Positions 9,164-17,996 of a stretch of 64,000 nt of DNA are shown here, piece after piece (position 1 is the first letter of the stretch; every line of letters starts with the position of its first letter). The stretch comes from CAWABB01 sp963780165 (GTDB lineage Bacteria > Bacteroidota > Ignavibacteria > UBA10030 > UBA6906), in contig CAWABB010000001.1 in NCBI GenBank assembly GCA_963780165.1, positions 1,922,001-1,986,000 of the forward strand. Reading direction: 5' to 3'. The position numbers and the translations under genes were made by a program. The notes beneath the pieces were generated by a model, which was not told the DNA's origin, did not search any database, and saw only the letters and a program-made list of their open reading frames with translations.

Positions 9164-10024
9164 CTACCACCTCACAAGTGCCCGCAAGCGAGCCATGTTC
9201 TCGACGTCCTCATGCATATCCTCGCTTTTCTCGGTTTCGAGGATCTTCGGCACGACGCGCAGTCGCGGATCGTTCATGACCATCCGGAACGCCGTCTCGC
9301 CCAGCAGGCCCTGCCCGATGTGGTCATGCCGGTCCACGCGAGAGCCACGTTCCCGCTTCGAGTCATTGACATGGACGGCCGCGACATTCTCCAGGCCAAT
9401 GATCGCTTCGAGGTCGCGCATGGTGTTCTCCCAGCCTTCCTCTGTGTGGATCGGATACCCGGCCGCAAAGAGGTGGCACGTGTCGAGGCAGACTGCGACG
9501 CGCGCTTTGTCCTCCACCAGATCGATGATCCGGCGGAGGTGCTCAAACCGGTATCCGAGCGTCGTTCCCTGTCCCGCGGTGGTCTCGAGGAGGGTTGGCG
9601 TCGACGGCCCCGGCAGCTCCCCGTGGATGAGGTTCAGCGACTCCGCGATGCGCGCGATCCCATCTGGCTCCCCCGCACCCATGTGGGCGCCGGGGTGGAC
9701 AACGAGGCCGGCGATGCCGAGCGCGGTGCATCGCGTCAGCTCATCGACCAGTCCTTTTCGGGACCGGAGGAGGATATCGCCCGCACGCGCACACAGGTTG
9801 ATCAGATAGGCGGCATGCGCGATGACGGGCGCAACGGTTGCTTTCGCCTCCGCCGCTTTGTAGCTTGCGACGGCATCCGGCGTCAACGGTTTCCCCGTCC
9901 ACGTGCTGGCGTTCTTCACAAAGATCTGCATCGTGGTGCATCCGATGCGGGTTCCCCGTTCGAAGGCCATGTGGAGGCCGCCGGCAACGGACACGTGCGA
10001 TCCGAGGAGCATGGGCTGGGTCAT
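9164..10024 (-). CDS. nfo: Endonuclease IV (AP endonuclease)
   Basis: DNA repair enzyme that cuts 5' of abasic sites using a three-metal cluster. The 286-aa protein has the expected TIM-barrel motifs in order: GSHVSVAGG at the N-terminus, VVHPGAHMG (His ligand), LLETTAGQG (Glu), VCLDTCHLFAAGY (Asp and His), AVHVNDS (His) and RVDRHDHIGQG (Asp and His), with a late Glu in LETEKS. Length matches the family. It is transcribed divergently from anmK with only 19 bp between the two starts, so at least one promoter must overlap coding sequence. Confidence 0.97.
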   Translation of the reverse strand: MTQPMLLGSHVSVAGGLHMAFERGTRIGCTTMQIFVKNASTWTGKPLTPDAVASYKAAEAKATVAPVIAHAAYLINLCARAGDILLRSRKGLVDELTRCTALGIAGLVVHPGAHMGAGEPDGIARIAESLNLIHGELPGPSTPTLLETTAGQGTTLGYRFEHLRRIIDLVEDKARVAVCLDTCHLFAAGYPIHTEEGWENTMRDLEAIIGLENVAAVHVNDSKRERGSRVDRHDHIGQGLLGETAFRMVMNDPRLRVVPKILETEKSEDMHEDVENMARLRALVRW

Positions 10025-10043
10025 CTTCTAAGATAGAAAACCG

Positions 10044-11264
10044 ATGCCAGACGAACAACGTGGTCGTAGACCGCATCGGCGGCGGGCGCTGACGATCGCC
10101 GGGTTGATGTCGGGCACCTCGCTGGATGGCATCGATGCCGTCCTTCTGCGGGTCCACGGGATCGGAGCGGACACGCGGTTCCGGGAGCTCGCCTATCTCG
10201 AGCGTCCATTCCCGCGCCGACTGCGCGATCTGCTGCTGCGGAACTCGGTACCTGACACCAGCCGTGTCGACGAGATCACCCGGCTCACCATGGCGCTCGC
10301 CATGGCGTATGCGGACGCCGTTCGGGCCCTCGCCCGCAACGCTGGCATCCCCCTTTCCGCAATCGACCTCATCGGATCACATGGCCAAACCATCCACCAC
10401 CTCCCCTTTCCCGCAAAGGTGGCCGGACGCGTGGTGCGATCGACACTGCAGATCGGAGACCCTTCGGCCCTTGCAGCCCTCACCGGCGTCACGACGGTTG
10501 GAGACTTCAGGCTTGCGGACATGGCGCGCGGAGGGCAGGGCGCACCTCTCGTCCCGTCTGTCGACTGGATCATCTTCCGCTCCCCGAACAAGAATCGCCT
10601 GATCCTCAACATCGGCGGCATTGCCAACCTGACTGCGGTACCGAAGGACGCGGCGCGGGGGGACGTGGTCGCGTTTGACACCGGACCGGGGAACATGGTC
10701 GTTGACGCCCTGACGCGGCGTTTCTTTCACGCGCCGTACGATCACAACGGACGCATTGCGAACGGTGGCGCCGTCTCGGCAGACCTCCTTCGTTTTCTCA
10801 TGAAGCACCCCTTCCTTCGAACGTCGCCGCCAAAGTCTACCGGACGCGAAGTGTTCGGCGAGGAGTTCGTCCGCCATCTGCTCGCATATGCCCGGCCGTA
10901 CGAACCGGCCGATATCGTCGCAACTGCTTCGGCATTCACGGTCACGGCCATCCACGATGCTTATCGCCGCTTCATCGCCCGACGCATGGCTGCCGACGAG
11001 GTTATTGTCAGCGGAGGAGGCGCTAGGAACCAGTTCTTCATGTCAGAACTTGTGCGCCTCTTCGCGCCAGCCAGGGTACGCACCGGGGACGAAGTCGGAG
11101 TATCCTCGGACGCCCGGGAGGCTATCAGCTTCGCGTTGCTCGCCAACGAAACGGTCCACGGCCGTCCCGGGAACCTCCCCAGGGTCACAGGTGCCGACCG
11201 CCCGGTTATCCTCGGAAAGATCTGCCCCGGCTTTGACTTTCCCGCCCCCCTCTTTCTTCAATAG
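10044..11264 (+). CDS. anmK: Anhydro-N-acetylmuramic acid kinase
   Basis: Phosphorylates and opens 1,6-anhydro-MurNAc from wall turnover to give MurNAc-6-phosphate. The 406-aa protein has the family's N-terminal signature GLMSGTSLDGID (about residues 20-31), the catalytic-region sequence GSHGQTIHH, the sugar/ATP motif DTGPGNMVVD and the C-terminal VIVSGGGARNQFFM. An Arg-rich leader of about 15 residues precedes the core, so a later start is possible. Its product is the substrate of MurQ, encoded near 50 kb, so the recycling pathway is present but split across the window. Confidence 0.96.
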   Translation: MPDEQRGRRPHRRRALTIAGLMSGTSLDGIDAVLLRVHGIGADTRFRELAYLERPFPRRLRDLLLRNSVPDTSRVDEITRLTMALAMAYADAVRALARNAGIPLSAIDLIGSHGQTIHHLPFPAKVAGRVVRSTLQIGDPSALAALTGVTTVGDFRLADMARGGQGAPLVPSVDWIIFRSPNKNRLILNIGGIANLTAVPKDAARGDVVAFDTGPGNMVVDALTRRFFHAPYDHNGRIANGGAVSADLLRFLMKHPFLRTSPPKSTGREVFGEEFVRHLLAYARPYEPADIVATASAFTVTAIHDAYRRFIARRMAADEVIVSGGGARNQFFMSELVRLFAPARVRTGDEVGVSSDAREAISFALLANETVHGRPGNLPRVTGADRPVILGKICPGFDFPAPLFLQ

Positions 11265-11338
11265 TCGCCCCTCGGTCTCCATCTGGAGCCGTACACGAAC
11301 CCCGGGCTCTGGACACCATCGATGTAACGTTTTCATTT

Positions 11339-11350
11339 CTAACGCGTTAG
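11339..11350. promoter_or_regulatory. Perfect 12-bp palindrome upstream of the histidine kinase gene
   Basis: CTAACGCGTTAG is a perfect palindrome in the 157-bp gap between anmK and the histidine kinase gene. Its size and place suit a dimeric repressor or activator site. No factor is identified, and a 12-bp palindrome can occur by chance. Confidence 0.3.
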
Positions 11351-11421
11351 CAGAAGCCGGGTGACGGATCTACGGGGGTTCTCGATCCCGCCCACGGCAC
11401 ACTCCTTGTTCCTCATGTCCG

Positions 11422-13605
11422 GTGGACTCATGTCATTCAACGGATCCGGTGCCTAAGGACCCACACATATCACAGTCTCACGGGAAGAACGGCGTCGCAT
11501 CGCGAGAGATCTTCGACGCAATTCATGTCCCGCTTGTGGTTTGCGAGCCGGAGACGGGTGCCATCCTCGCCGCGAATGATTCGTTCTCGCGCACTTTCGG
11601 ATATGCGATCGACCGCCCCGGAACACTGACACTCTCATCCATCGGCGCCACCCCTCAGCGGTCCTTCCTGTCGGCCAGACTGGCCCGCGCCCTCAGGGGA
11701 GTCCCGCAGGTCTTTTCGTGGGAGGTGCGGGGAACAGACGGAGTCGAGCATTCGGTCGACCTGTCTCTGACGATGGTACAGGAAACGGGAGCGCGCAGGA
11801 TCCTCGCTCAGCTTCAACCGCTCAATGCCCCCGCGCATAGTGACGTCCAGCAGGACTTTTCCGACGCTGTCATCAACAGCGTTCCCGGCGCGTTCTATCT
11901 GATCGATGCCGATCTCCGCGTGGTTCGATGGAACAGCATCACCGAACGTCTGTCCGGATACAGCGCTGACGAGATCTGTACGATGAGGCCCGATCGGTTC
12001 TTCGCGCCTGAGGAGAGCGACCGGATCATCAAGGCGGTCAGGAGAGTGTTCACCGCCGGTAGCGCCACCGTCGAGTGCACGCTGGTCACCAAGGCGGGGC
12101 GACACATGCCGTTTCTCCTGTCGGGCCGCAGGATCATGCTCCGCGGTGCGCCGTTCCTGATCGGTCTCGGCATCGACATCCAGGATCGAAAGCAGATGGA
12201 GAACGCACTGCACGAATCCATGGAACGCTTTCGGAGTGTGTTCGAGATGAGCCCGATGGGTATGCACATGTACCAGCTGGAAGGCGACGGGACACTCGTG
12301 TTCGCCGGAGCCAATCCCGCAGCGGACAAGATTCTCGGCATCGGCAACGCTCAGTTTGTCGGGCATTCGATCGAGGACGCGTTCCCGCCGCTTGTGGAGA
12401 CGGAGATCCCGAGCCACTACAAGGACGTGGCGAGGCACGGCGGCTCCTGGCACTCGGACCAGATCATATACAGGGACCACCAGATTGCAGGAGCGTACGA
12501 AGTCCATGCGTTCCAGACATCGCCGGGACAGATGGTCGCTGCGTTCCTCGATATCACTGACAGAAAGCGTTCCGAGGCGGAGCTGCGCGAAAGCCGGGAA
12601 CGGCTTGATCTCGCCGTTGCCGGAGCGGATCTGGGACTCTGGGACTGGGATATCCCCACGGGACGCGTGACGCACAACGCCCGATGGGCCGAAATGCTGG
12701 GGTTCTCCCCTGACGAGCTGGAGCCACGCTTCTCAACATGGCAGATGCTCGTGCATCCGGACGACAAGGAAGACGTTCTTCGACGGCTGCAGGACCATCT
12801 GGACGGGAAGACGCCTTTGTACGAAGCCGAGCTCCGACTGCGTGCGAAAGACGGGAGCTGGCGATGGACATTGGATCGCGGAAAGGTCGTCCGCCGCGAC
12901 GCGGCGGGAGCCCCGCTGCGCGTGAGCGGAACGCAGCTGGACACCACGGAACGGCGCGAGGCCGAGAACCGTCTGCGAGAGTCGCTGCACGAGAAGGAAG
13001 TCCTCCTGAGGGAAATCCACCACCGGGTCAAGAACAACCTGCAGGTCATCTCCAGCCTGTTCAATCTCCAGGTGCAGACGGTCACCGACCCGAACGTCCT
13101 CGCCGCCCTCAAGGAGAGCCACAATAGGGTTCGCTCCATGGGGCTCGTGCACCACGTGATGTACCAGGCCGCCGACTTTGCGGCCATCGACCTCGTCGAC
13201 TACGTCCAGACACTGACACGCAGCCTCTACCGCTCCTATTCGGTGGATCCCGAGACCGTGCTGCTGTCGGTGGACATCGCCAACGTCCGGCTCGGCATCG
13301 ACGCGGCAATCCCCTGCGGGCTGATCATCAACGAGCTCGTCTCGAACGCACTCCGCCACGCCTATCCAGACGGACGGCGCGGCACGCTGAGCGTCACGCT
13401 CGTCCACAACAGCGACGCGACACATACGCTGACCGTGAAGGACGATGGCATCGGACTCCCGGACGATATCGTCTTGCCGCCCGTTGCCACGCTCGGCCTG
13501 GCGCTCGTGGAAACGCTGAGCCGCCAGCTCGGGGGCACGCTTTCGATCGACCGAACGGGTGGGACGGCCGTCAACGTGCGTTTCCCCGGCCAACCGCAGG
13601 CTTGA
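11422..13605 (+). CDS. Multi-PAS sensor histidine kinase, HisKA_2 type
   Basis: Soluble-looking sensor kinase of 727 aa with no membrane segment. Four PAS-like modules can be followed at about residues 25-135, 150-260, 270-385 and 390-515; the last is a PAC-terminated PAS with GLWDWDIPTG. The kinase core begins at about 520 with EIHHRVKNNLQ; the phospho-acceptor is probably His534. The ATP-binding domain follows, with an N box (INELVSNAL), DDGIGLPDD and LGLALVETLSRQLGGT. This short HisKA_2 class often lacks a dedicated receiver. No response regulator gene is adjacent, so it is an orphan. The start is a GTG with no obvious ribosome site, so the first 10-20 residues are uncertain. Confidence 0.93.
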   Translation: MDSCHSTDPVPKDPHISQSHGKNGVASREIFDAIHVPLVVCEPETGAILAANDSFSRTFGYAIDRPGTLTLSSIGATPQRSFLSARLARALRGVPQVFSWEVRGTDGVEHSVDLSLTMVQETGARRILAQLQPLNAPAHSDVQQDFSDAVINSVPGAFYLIDADLRVVRWNSITERLSGYSADEICTMRPDRFFAPEESDRIIKAVRRVFTAGSATVECTLVTKAGRHMPFLLSGRRIMLRGAPFLIGLGIDIQDRKQMENALHESMERFRSVFEMSPMGMHMYQLEGDGTLVFAGANPAADKILGIGNAQFVGHSIEDAFPPLVETEIPSHYKDVARHGGSWHSDQIIYRDHQIAGAYEVHAFQTSPGQMVAAFLDITDRKRSEAELRESRERLDLAVAGADLGLWDWDIPTGRVTHNARWAEMLGFSPDELEPRFSTWQMLVHPDDKEDVLRRLQDHLDGKTPLYEAELRLRAKDGSWRWTLDRGKVVRRDAAGAPLRVSGTQLDTTERREAENRLRESLHEKEVLLREIHHRVKNNLQVISSLFNLQVQTVTDPNVLAALKESHNRVRSMGLVHHVMYQAADFAAIDLVDYVQTLTRSLYRSYSVDPETVLLSVDIANVRLGIDAAIPCGLIINELVSNALRHAYPDGRRGTLSVTLVHNSDATHTLTVKDDGIGLPDDIVLPPVATLGLALVETLSRQLGGTLSIDRTGGTAVNVRFPGQPQA

Positions 13606-13658
13606 CAACAAGGCCACTGCGCCGTACTATTCCTGCAGAGCCTGCGGGACCCTTTCTC

Positions 13659-14714
13659 ATGGATGACAGATCCACGCTCCGGATAACGCTCGATCGCCTT
13701 GCGGTACAGGGGGAACTCTTCGCTCCTCTCGAGCGCTCATGGTTGCTCTGCTACGCGTGCGGCCATCGGTGCCGCATACCGCCCGGGCGGTACGGAATCT
13801 GCAAGGTCCGGGAAAACCGTAACGGCGTGCTGTTCGTACCATCGAGGTACACCGCGGGCGTCGCCCTCGACCCCATCGAGAAGAAACCGTTCTTCCATGT
13901 GCTCCCCGGCAGCAGTGCGCTCAGCTTCGGCATGCTGGGATGCGACTACCACTGCGCGTACTGCCAGAACTGGATGACCTCACAGGCCCTTCGCGACACC
14001 GCGGCGGGGAGCACCGTCGAACCCGCGACGGCCGATCAGCTTGTGCGCCTCGCCCTCGAGCACGGCGCACAGGTCGTCACCAGCACGTATAACGAGCCGC
14101 TTATCACGAGCGAATGGGCCGTCGAGATCTTCCGCCTGGCACGCGGTGCGGGACTGAAGACATCGTTCGTGTCGAACGGGAACGCGACGCCAGAGGTGCT
14201 GGAGTACCTCCGTCCGCATCTGGATCTGTACAAGGTCGATCTGAAGAGTTTCCGGGCTGACACGTATCGCCGTTTGGGCGGGACACTGGAGACGGTTCTG
14301 GAGACGATTCGCTCGCTGTATCGGCTGGGGGTCTGGATCGAGGTGGTGACGCTGCTGGTTCCCGGTCTCAACGATTCGGACGAGGAGATGCGCGAGATCG
14401 CCGAGTTCATCGGGTCCGTCTCTCCGCAGATTCCCTGGCACGTGACGGCATTCCACGGTGACTACCAGATGACGGAACCTGACCGTACAACGGCGCGCGC
14501 GCTGGTCCGCGCGGCAGGCATCGGCCGCGCAGCTGGCCTGCACTTTGTCTATGCGGGAAACCTCCCGGGGATGACCGACGGGAACGAAGACACCCAATGC
14601 CCTTCGTGCCGGACGGTGCTGATCCGCCGGCTGGGATTCCATGTCGCCGAGAACGTGATTACAAAGGGGTGTTGCCCGACGTGCCGCACGCCAATTCCGG
14701 GAGTCTGGGAATAA
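13659..14714 (+). CDS. amrS: AmmeMemoRadiSam-system radical SAM protein AmrS
   Basis: Radical S-adenosylmethionine enzyme of the AmrS family, whose reaction is not established. The 351-aa protein carries the radical SAM cluster motif C95-x3-C99-x2-C102 in GCDYHCAYCQNW. It also has an N-terminal Cys cluster (C31, C34, C38, C48) and a C-terminal pair of CxxC motifs (CPSC near 308 and CPTC near 343), the family's usual layout. Other recognisable parts are TSTYNEPL and YKVDLKSF. Family members are often found with AMMECR1 and MEMO genes; neither is adjacent here. It starts 53 bp after the histidine kinase gene. The ATG at 13659 is chosen because it begins the conserved region; an earlier in-frame start at 13602 would overlap the kinase end. 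Confidence 0.9.
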   Translation: MDDRSTLRITLDRLAVQGELFAPLERSWLLCYACGHRCRIPPGRYGICKVRENRNGVLFVPSRYTAGVALDPIEKKPFFHVLPGSSALSFGMLGCDYHCAYCQNWMTSQALRDTAAGSTVEPATADQLVRLALEHGAQVVTSTYNEPLITSEWAVEIFRLARGAGLKTSFVSNGNATPEVLEYLRPHLDLYKVDLKSFRADTYRRLGGTLETVLETIRSLYRLGVWIEVVTLLVPGLNDSDEEMREIAEFIGSVSPQIPWHVTAFHGDYQMTEPDRTTARALVRAAGIGRAAGLHFVYAGNLPGMTDGNEDTQCPSCRTVLIRRLGFHVAENVITKGCCPTCRTPIPGVWE

Positions 14715-14738
14715 TTCCGCACCCCTGAGATGCACAGC

Positions 14739-14790
14739 GGCGGGCCGGTCAGCGACGCATCGCTGAGCCGGACCCGCCACTGAGACTTTT
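14739..14790 (+). terminator. Intrinsic terminator downstream of amrS
   Basis: A long stem formed by GGCGGGCCGGTCAGCGA and its near complement at 14760-14778 (two single-base bulges, 4-nt loop) is followed by ACTGAGACTTTT. It lies 25 bp after the amrS stop. It may also act on the minus-strand operon, which ends at 14842, but that side has no T tract. Confidence 0.7.
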
Positions 14791-14841
14791 CCGCTGCTCG
14801 ATTTCCTGATGCAGACTCCCCCGCTCCCCCCGGGACAGACT

Positions 14842-15612
14842 TCACTTCTCCGACATCATGGGTGGGTCTGCCTTGGTGTAGCCCGCCGGCACCTCGAACT
14901 CCGAATCCCGCGTGCTCTTCTTCTCCACCTTCGTCACGGTCGTCGTGGCTCCCATGATCTCCATCTCCATTGGGAACCCCTCCACCTTCTTATACGCCTC
15001 GGCCATACCTTCCGCGAACCCGCCGCCCATGGAGAGCAGCCTCTTGTTGAACTGCTCCCAGTCGCGCCGCAACCGGTCGAATTCCCCGATTCCCTTCGTC
15101 ACGTACAGCGTCATCATGTCTTTGTCTCCCTGACGGGCGACAAATTGCGTTGTCTGGTACCCGATAATCGTCTTCGTCTTGCCGGTCGTCCTGATCGTCA
15201 CCGGCTCCTTCTTTCCGTCTGACGTCATCCCGTACATCTTCTCCACCATGTCTCGCTGTTCCGGCGGCATATTCTTCAGCTGTTCTTTCATCTGGTCCTT
15301 CATCGCGTCCATCTTTGCGGTCGCCGCCTTCATCATCTGCTCCATCTCCGCAAAGGTCATCGTCCAATACGACTTCTCCGTCGGGTTCAGGCTGTACATT
15401 CTCTCCTGGTCGAGCCTGACGATAACGATCGTGCCGTCGTCGGTGACGTGCTTCATCCTGCCGGGCATCATATACGTGGTGGAGGGTTTTCCGCTGTCAC
15501 CCGCCGGTCCGCCTTTCGTGATGCTCTCCCAGACGAGTCCCTGAGCTGCCACCGGGAGTGCCATCGCGACCAGCATGGCCCCGGCTACGAACGCCCGCGT
15601 TAGCTTCCGCAT
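14842..15612 (-). CDS. Exported DUF4412-like protein with a methionine-rich segment
   Basis: A 256-aa protein with a signal peptide ending in VAA|Q near residue 21. The mature part begins like DUF4412 proteins (YYM/TYMMPGRMKHV, then IVRLDQERMYSLNP and KSYWTMTF), which are exported beta-rich proteins of unknown role. Residues about 88-133 form a helical insert with 11 Met in roughly 45 residues (MEQMMKAATAKM, MKDQMKEQ). The C-terminal half returns to beta-like sequence (TIIGYQTTQFVARQ). The ATG at 15612 follows an AAAGGA ribosome site. It is 22 bp downstream of the DUF1460 gene and is the last gene of the minus-strand operon. No function is proposed. Confidence 0.8.
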   Translation of the reverse strand: MRKLTRAFVAGAMLVAMALPVAAQGLVWESITKGGPAGDSGKPSTTYMMPGRMKHVTDDGTIVIVRLDQERMYSLNPTEKSYWTMTFAEMEQMMKAATAKMDAMKDQMKEQLKNMPPEQRDMVEKMYGMTSDGKKEPVTIRTTGKTKTIIGYQTTQFVARQGDKDMMTLYVTKGIGEFDRLRRDWEQFNKRLLSMGGGFAEGMAEAYKKVEGFPMEMEIMGATTTVTKVEKKSTRDSEFEVPAGYTKADPPMMSEK

Positions 15613-15634
15613 ACATGAGTCCTTTCGTGCCTGA

Positions 15635-16528
15635 TCATCGTGGTCGTTCTTTGAGTTCGGGTTCACGCGGACGGGCGACCATGATCCCGTCGTGTGTCCT
15701 GTACCGTTGAAGGTAGGAGGCGAGCGTTCCATCTGCAAACTCGACCTGCTTCCCTGACTGCGACGCATGAAGGAAGACCGGCTGCCCCGATCGAACGACG
15801 ACCATGCCCGTGTGCGCAATATCGAGTCCGTCGACGGATGTTGTGATGCCGACGAGATCTCCGCTGCGGAGCCTGCCCTCCACCTCCGGGACGCGGCTGC
15901 GCGGAATATACCATCGCTCCGCCGCGGTCAGCTCACGCTCGCTCGACCGGATGGCCGCAAGCGCCGCAGGGTCTCCGAGCTGCCGGTACGAATCGGGGTG
16001 TTCCGACATGAACGCAATGCGAAACGACCGCGGTGTACCACCGAGCTCGCGGGTGACGTCTGCGACGGTTCCTTTGCGAGCGTTGTCCACAATCCAGTCG
16101 GTGAAGTAGTGCAGGCGGCTCGGATAGCTGTTGATCGCGCCGGAGCGGTAGCGAATCAGGCTGAGCTGGGATTGAAAATCCGTGAAGGAGGCGGCGGACT
16201 TCTTCACGCACCGGGCGAGCGAGAGCATACTCTCGATGAACGTCGTGCAGTCGAACTCCCGGAGGTTCACGATCAGGCGCTCGGGGCCTTCGGCTTCCAG
16301 TGTGTGGGCAACGTACGGCGTTGTGAGAAAGCGCTGTCCCATCAGGGCTACAACATCTCCGATCGGGCGGCCGGCCCACCCCGATTCCGTGGCATCCTGG
16401 AGGGCTGCCCGAACGATCTCCTCGTCAGATGCCGGAGCACCAGGGCGGGCAACTCCGATCCGGCGGATGAACGCCAATGCCGAGACTGCAGCTGCCTGTG
16501 CTAGAAATGTGCGCCTCGGGCGGATCAT
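15635..16528 (-). CDS. DUF1460 family N-acetylmuramoyl-L-alanine amidase-like protein with Tat-type signal
   Basis: A 297-aa exported protein. It starts with a twin-arginine-like signal (RPRRTFLAQAA followed by a hydrophobic stretch). The mature region has the DUF1460 features: a nucleophile-type Cys in FDCTTFIESM, NSYPSRLHYFTDWI, and a late His in DIAHTGMVV with HASQSGK. DUF1460 proteins are NlpC/P60-related cysteine amidases thought to act on peptidoglycan or its fragments. The ATG at 16528 is chosen because it starts the RR signal. The gene lies 37 bp after dnaB and 22 bp before the DUF4412 gene. The enzyme class is inferred from the family. Confidence 0.86.
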   Translation of the reverse strand: MIRPRRTFLAQAAAVSALAFIRRIGVARPGAPASDEEIVRAALQDATESGWAGRPIGDVVALMGQRFLTTPYVAHTLEAEGPERLIVNLREFDCTTFIESMLSLARCVKKSAASFTDFQSQLSLIRYRSGAINSYPSRLHYFTDWIVDNARKGTVADVTRELGGTPRSFRIAFMSEHPDSYRQLGDPAALAAIRSSERELTAAERWYIPRSRVPEVEGRLRSGDLVGITTSVDGLDIAHTGMVVVRSGQPVFLHASQSGKQVEFADGTLASYLQRYRTHDGIMVARPREPELKERPR

Positions 16529-16565
16529 CGGGAGATGGTGCCTGCTGTGAGGGTTGGCATGATCA

Positions 16566-17996
16566 TCAGAACGGTGTCTCCTCGGGTCCGGGCGGCAGCG
16601 CCTCGAATCCGGGAAGCGCAAGGTTTTCAAACCGCGCGTAGCGGTGGACAAAGGCGAGCTGGATATCGTCGATCGGGCCGTTGCGCTGCTTCCCGATGAT
16701 GATCTCGGCCCTGCCCTGCACCTCCGACGCCTTGTCGGACCGCGGATCGAGGTACATCTCTGGCCTGTGAACGAACATCACGACGTCCGCATCCTGTTCG
16801 ATTGCGCCGGATTCGCGGAGGTCCGAGAGGATCGGGCGCTTGTCCGTTCTCCCTTCCACGGCCCGGCTCAATTGCGACAGGGCGATCACGGGAATGTCCA
16901 GCTCTTTCGCCAGCGCCTTGAGCGAGCGTGAGATCGCAGAGATTTCCTTCTCGCGGTTCTCCGCTCCCCGGGGGCCCTGCATGAGCTGAAGGTAATCGAC
17001 GATGATCAGCCCGGCATTGTGTTCCGCCTTCAGGCGACGGGCTTTCGCACGCAGCTCGAGGATGCCCAGGGCCGCAGTGTCGTCAATGAAGATGTTCGCG
17101 CGCGCCAGCCGGCCCGCCCCCATGCTGAGCCGCTTCCATTCGTCCTCGGGCAGGCGTCCGGTGCGCACGGCATGAGCGTCCACACGCGCGTCCGCGCACA
17201 AGAGACGCATGACGAGCTGCTGCGTCGACATTTCGAGAGAGAAGATGCCGGTCACCGTTGGCTTGTTCCGGTGCATCGCAGCATTTGCGGCGAGCGAGAG
17301 CGCGAACGCGGTCTTCCCGGAGCTCGGCCGTCCGGCAATGATGATCAGATCCGACCGCTGCCAGCCTCCGGTCAGCGTGTCGAGATCGCGAAAGCCCGTG
17401 GGTACGCCGGTGACGCCTTCATGCTTGCCATGGATGCTCTCGAGCATCTCGAGCGTGTCGTGTACCGCCTTGTCCATCGACACGAAGTTGCGCTTCAGCC
17501 TCCACTCCGAGATGCTGAAGATCGCGCGCTCAGCCTCGTCCAGAAGATCGAGCGCATCCTCGGTCGGGCTAAACGCGCGTGTCGCGATGGTGCTCGTTGC
17601 GGAGATCAGCTTCCGCAGCAGCATCTTCTCGAGCACGATGCGGGCGTGATACTCGACATTCGCGCCGGATGTCACCTTGAGCGTGAGGTCCACGAGCGCG
17701 GCCTGCCCCCCGATCACGTCGAGGTGTCCCCGTCTCCGGAGCTCCTCGCCCACAGTGATCACGTCAGCCGGCTCGCTGCGCTCAAACAGCGCGACCACCG
17801 CCGCGAAGATTTTGCGGTACTTGTCGGAATGAAAGGCGTCCTCGTCCAGCACCTCGATGACCTTCGCGATCGCCTCCTTCTCGAGGAGCATCGCGCCGAG
17901 GACCTGCTCCTCGATGTCCAGGGCGCTCGGCGGAACGCGCGCCTCCTGCGATCCGCCCACGAGCTCGATCCCCCTGCGTGTCAAGACATCAGCCAT
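16566..17996 (-). CDS. dnaB: Replicative DNA helicase DnaB
   Basis: Hexameric helicase that unwinds DNA ahead of the replication fork. The 476-aa protein has the DnaB N-terminal domain (about 20-125, starting PPSALDIEEQVLGAML) and the RecA-like C-terminal domain with Walker A GRPSSGKTAFALS, IFSLEMS, Walker B LIIVDYLQLM, and the DLRESGAIEQDADVV and KQRNGP motifs. Length is normal and no intein is present. Its start overlaps the end of the uracil-DNA glycosylase gene by 8 bp. Confidence 0.98.
   Translation of the reverse strand: MADVLTRRGIELVGGSQEARVPPSALDIEEQVLGAMLLEKEAIAKVIEVLDEDAFHSDKYRKIFAAVVALFERSEPADVITVGEELRRRGHLDVIGGQAALVDLTLKVTSGANVEYHARIVLEKMLLRKLISATSTIATRAFSPTEDALDLLDEAERAIFSISEWRLKRNFVSMDKAVHDTLEMLESIHGKHEGVTGVPTGFRDLDTLTGGWQRSDLIIIAGRPSSGKTAFALSLAANAAMHRNKPTVTGIFSLEMSTQQLVMRLLCADARVDAHAVRTGRLPEDEWKRLSMGAGRLARANIFIDDTAALGILELRAKARRLKAEHNAGLIIVDYLQLMQGPRGAENREKEISAISRSLKALAKELDIPVIALSQLSRAVEGRTDKRPILSDLRESGAIEQDADVVMFVHRPEMYLDPRSDKASEVQGRAEIIIGKQRNGPIDDIQLAFVHRYARFENLALPGFEALPPGPEETPF

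Noticed and set aside
16533..16651. A longer start for the DUF1460 protein
   Set aside because: It would hide the twin-arginine signal and extends into dnaB; the ATG at 16528 fits better.
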